Shown: positions 14,575 through 14,583 of the stretch, piece after piece
Numbering within the stretch: position 1 is the first letter of the stretch
How the letters are laid out: each line of letters starts with the position of its first letter
Assembly: GCA_001839685.1 (NCBI GenBank)
Contig: MLAK01001409.1
Location: 1 to 14,583, forward strand
DNA: 14,583 nucleotides
Reading direction: 5' to 3'
From: Tritrichomonas foetus
Taxonomy: Eukaryota; Parabasalia; Tritrichomonadida; Tritrichomonadidae
Position numbers and translations under genes: made by a program
Notes under the pieces: generated by a model
Told to the model about the DNA's origin: nothing
What the model saw: only the letters and a program-made list of their open reading frames with translations
The model's database searches: none

Positions 14575-14583
14575 GTCCTACCA

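Overview
The window looks like nuclear DNA of a parabasalid flagellate (trichomonad), most likely Tritrichomonas foetus or a close relative. The grounds are intronless AT-rich genes, short AT-rich spacers, TAAA poly(A)-type signals that overlap three of the six stop codons, and upstream matches to promoter elements described in Trichomonas vaginalis: the Inr TCA(C/T)(T/A), the Myb-like M3 element, and M5 CCTTTAGG. The species is an inference from these traits and was not checked against a database.

Layout, left to right. A coiled-coil protein with a C-terminal CxxC motif (345-2489, +). A Ufd2/UBE4-type U-box ubiquitin ligase (2819-5437, +), preceded by a perfect 19-bp inverted repeat. A spacer of about 1.4 kb holding a non-coding element of 1,120 bp bounded by 27-bp perfect inverted repeats that start and end in TTAA (5596-6715). 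A multi-pass membrane protein with Wntless/TMEM181 (GOST) topology (6811-8118, +). A spacer with a 19-bp tandem repeat and a GC-rich patch I cannot explain. A GC-rich BTB-domain gene on the minus strand (8781-9482). A 1.27-kb spacer without genes. A protein joining a doublecortin/ubiquitin-like fold to a P-loop NTPase (10758-12416, +). An armadillo-type helical repeat protein (13053-14453, +), followed by a strong hairpin near the window edge.

The six genes do not form a pathway and no operon is expected. Individual roles touch protein quality control (U-box E4), possible cullin-3 adaptor function (BTB), the secretory or plasma membrane (GOST protein), and possibly cytoskeleton or flagella (coiled coil, DCX-like NTPase). 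The most unusual parts are the TTAA-bounded inverted-repeat element, the hairpin abutting the E4 start codon, the divergent end of the E4 U-box, the codon-biased BTB gene, and the terminal hairpin. Family assignments come from reading the proteins by eye.
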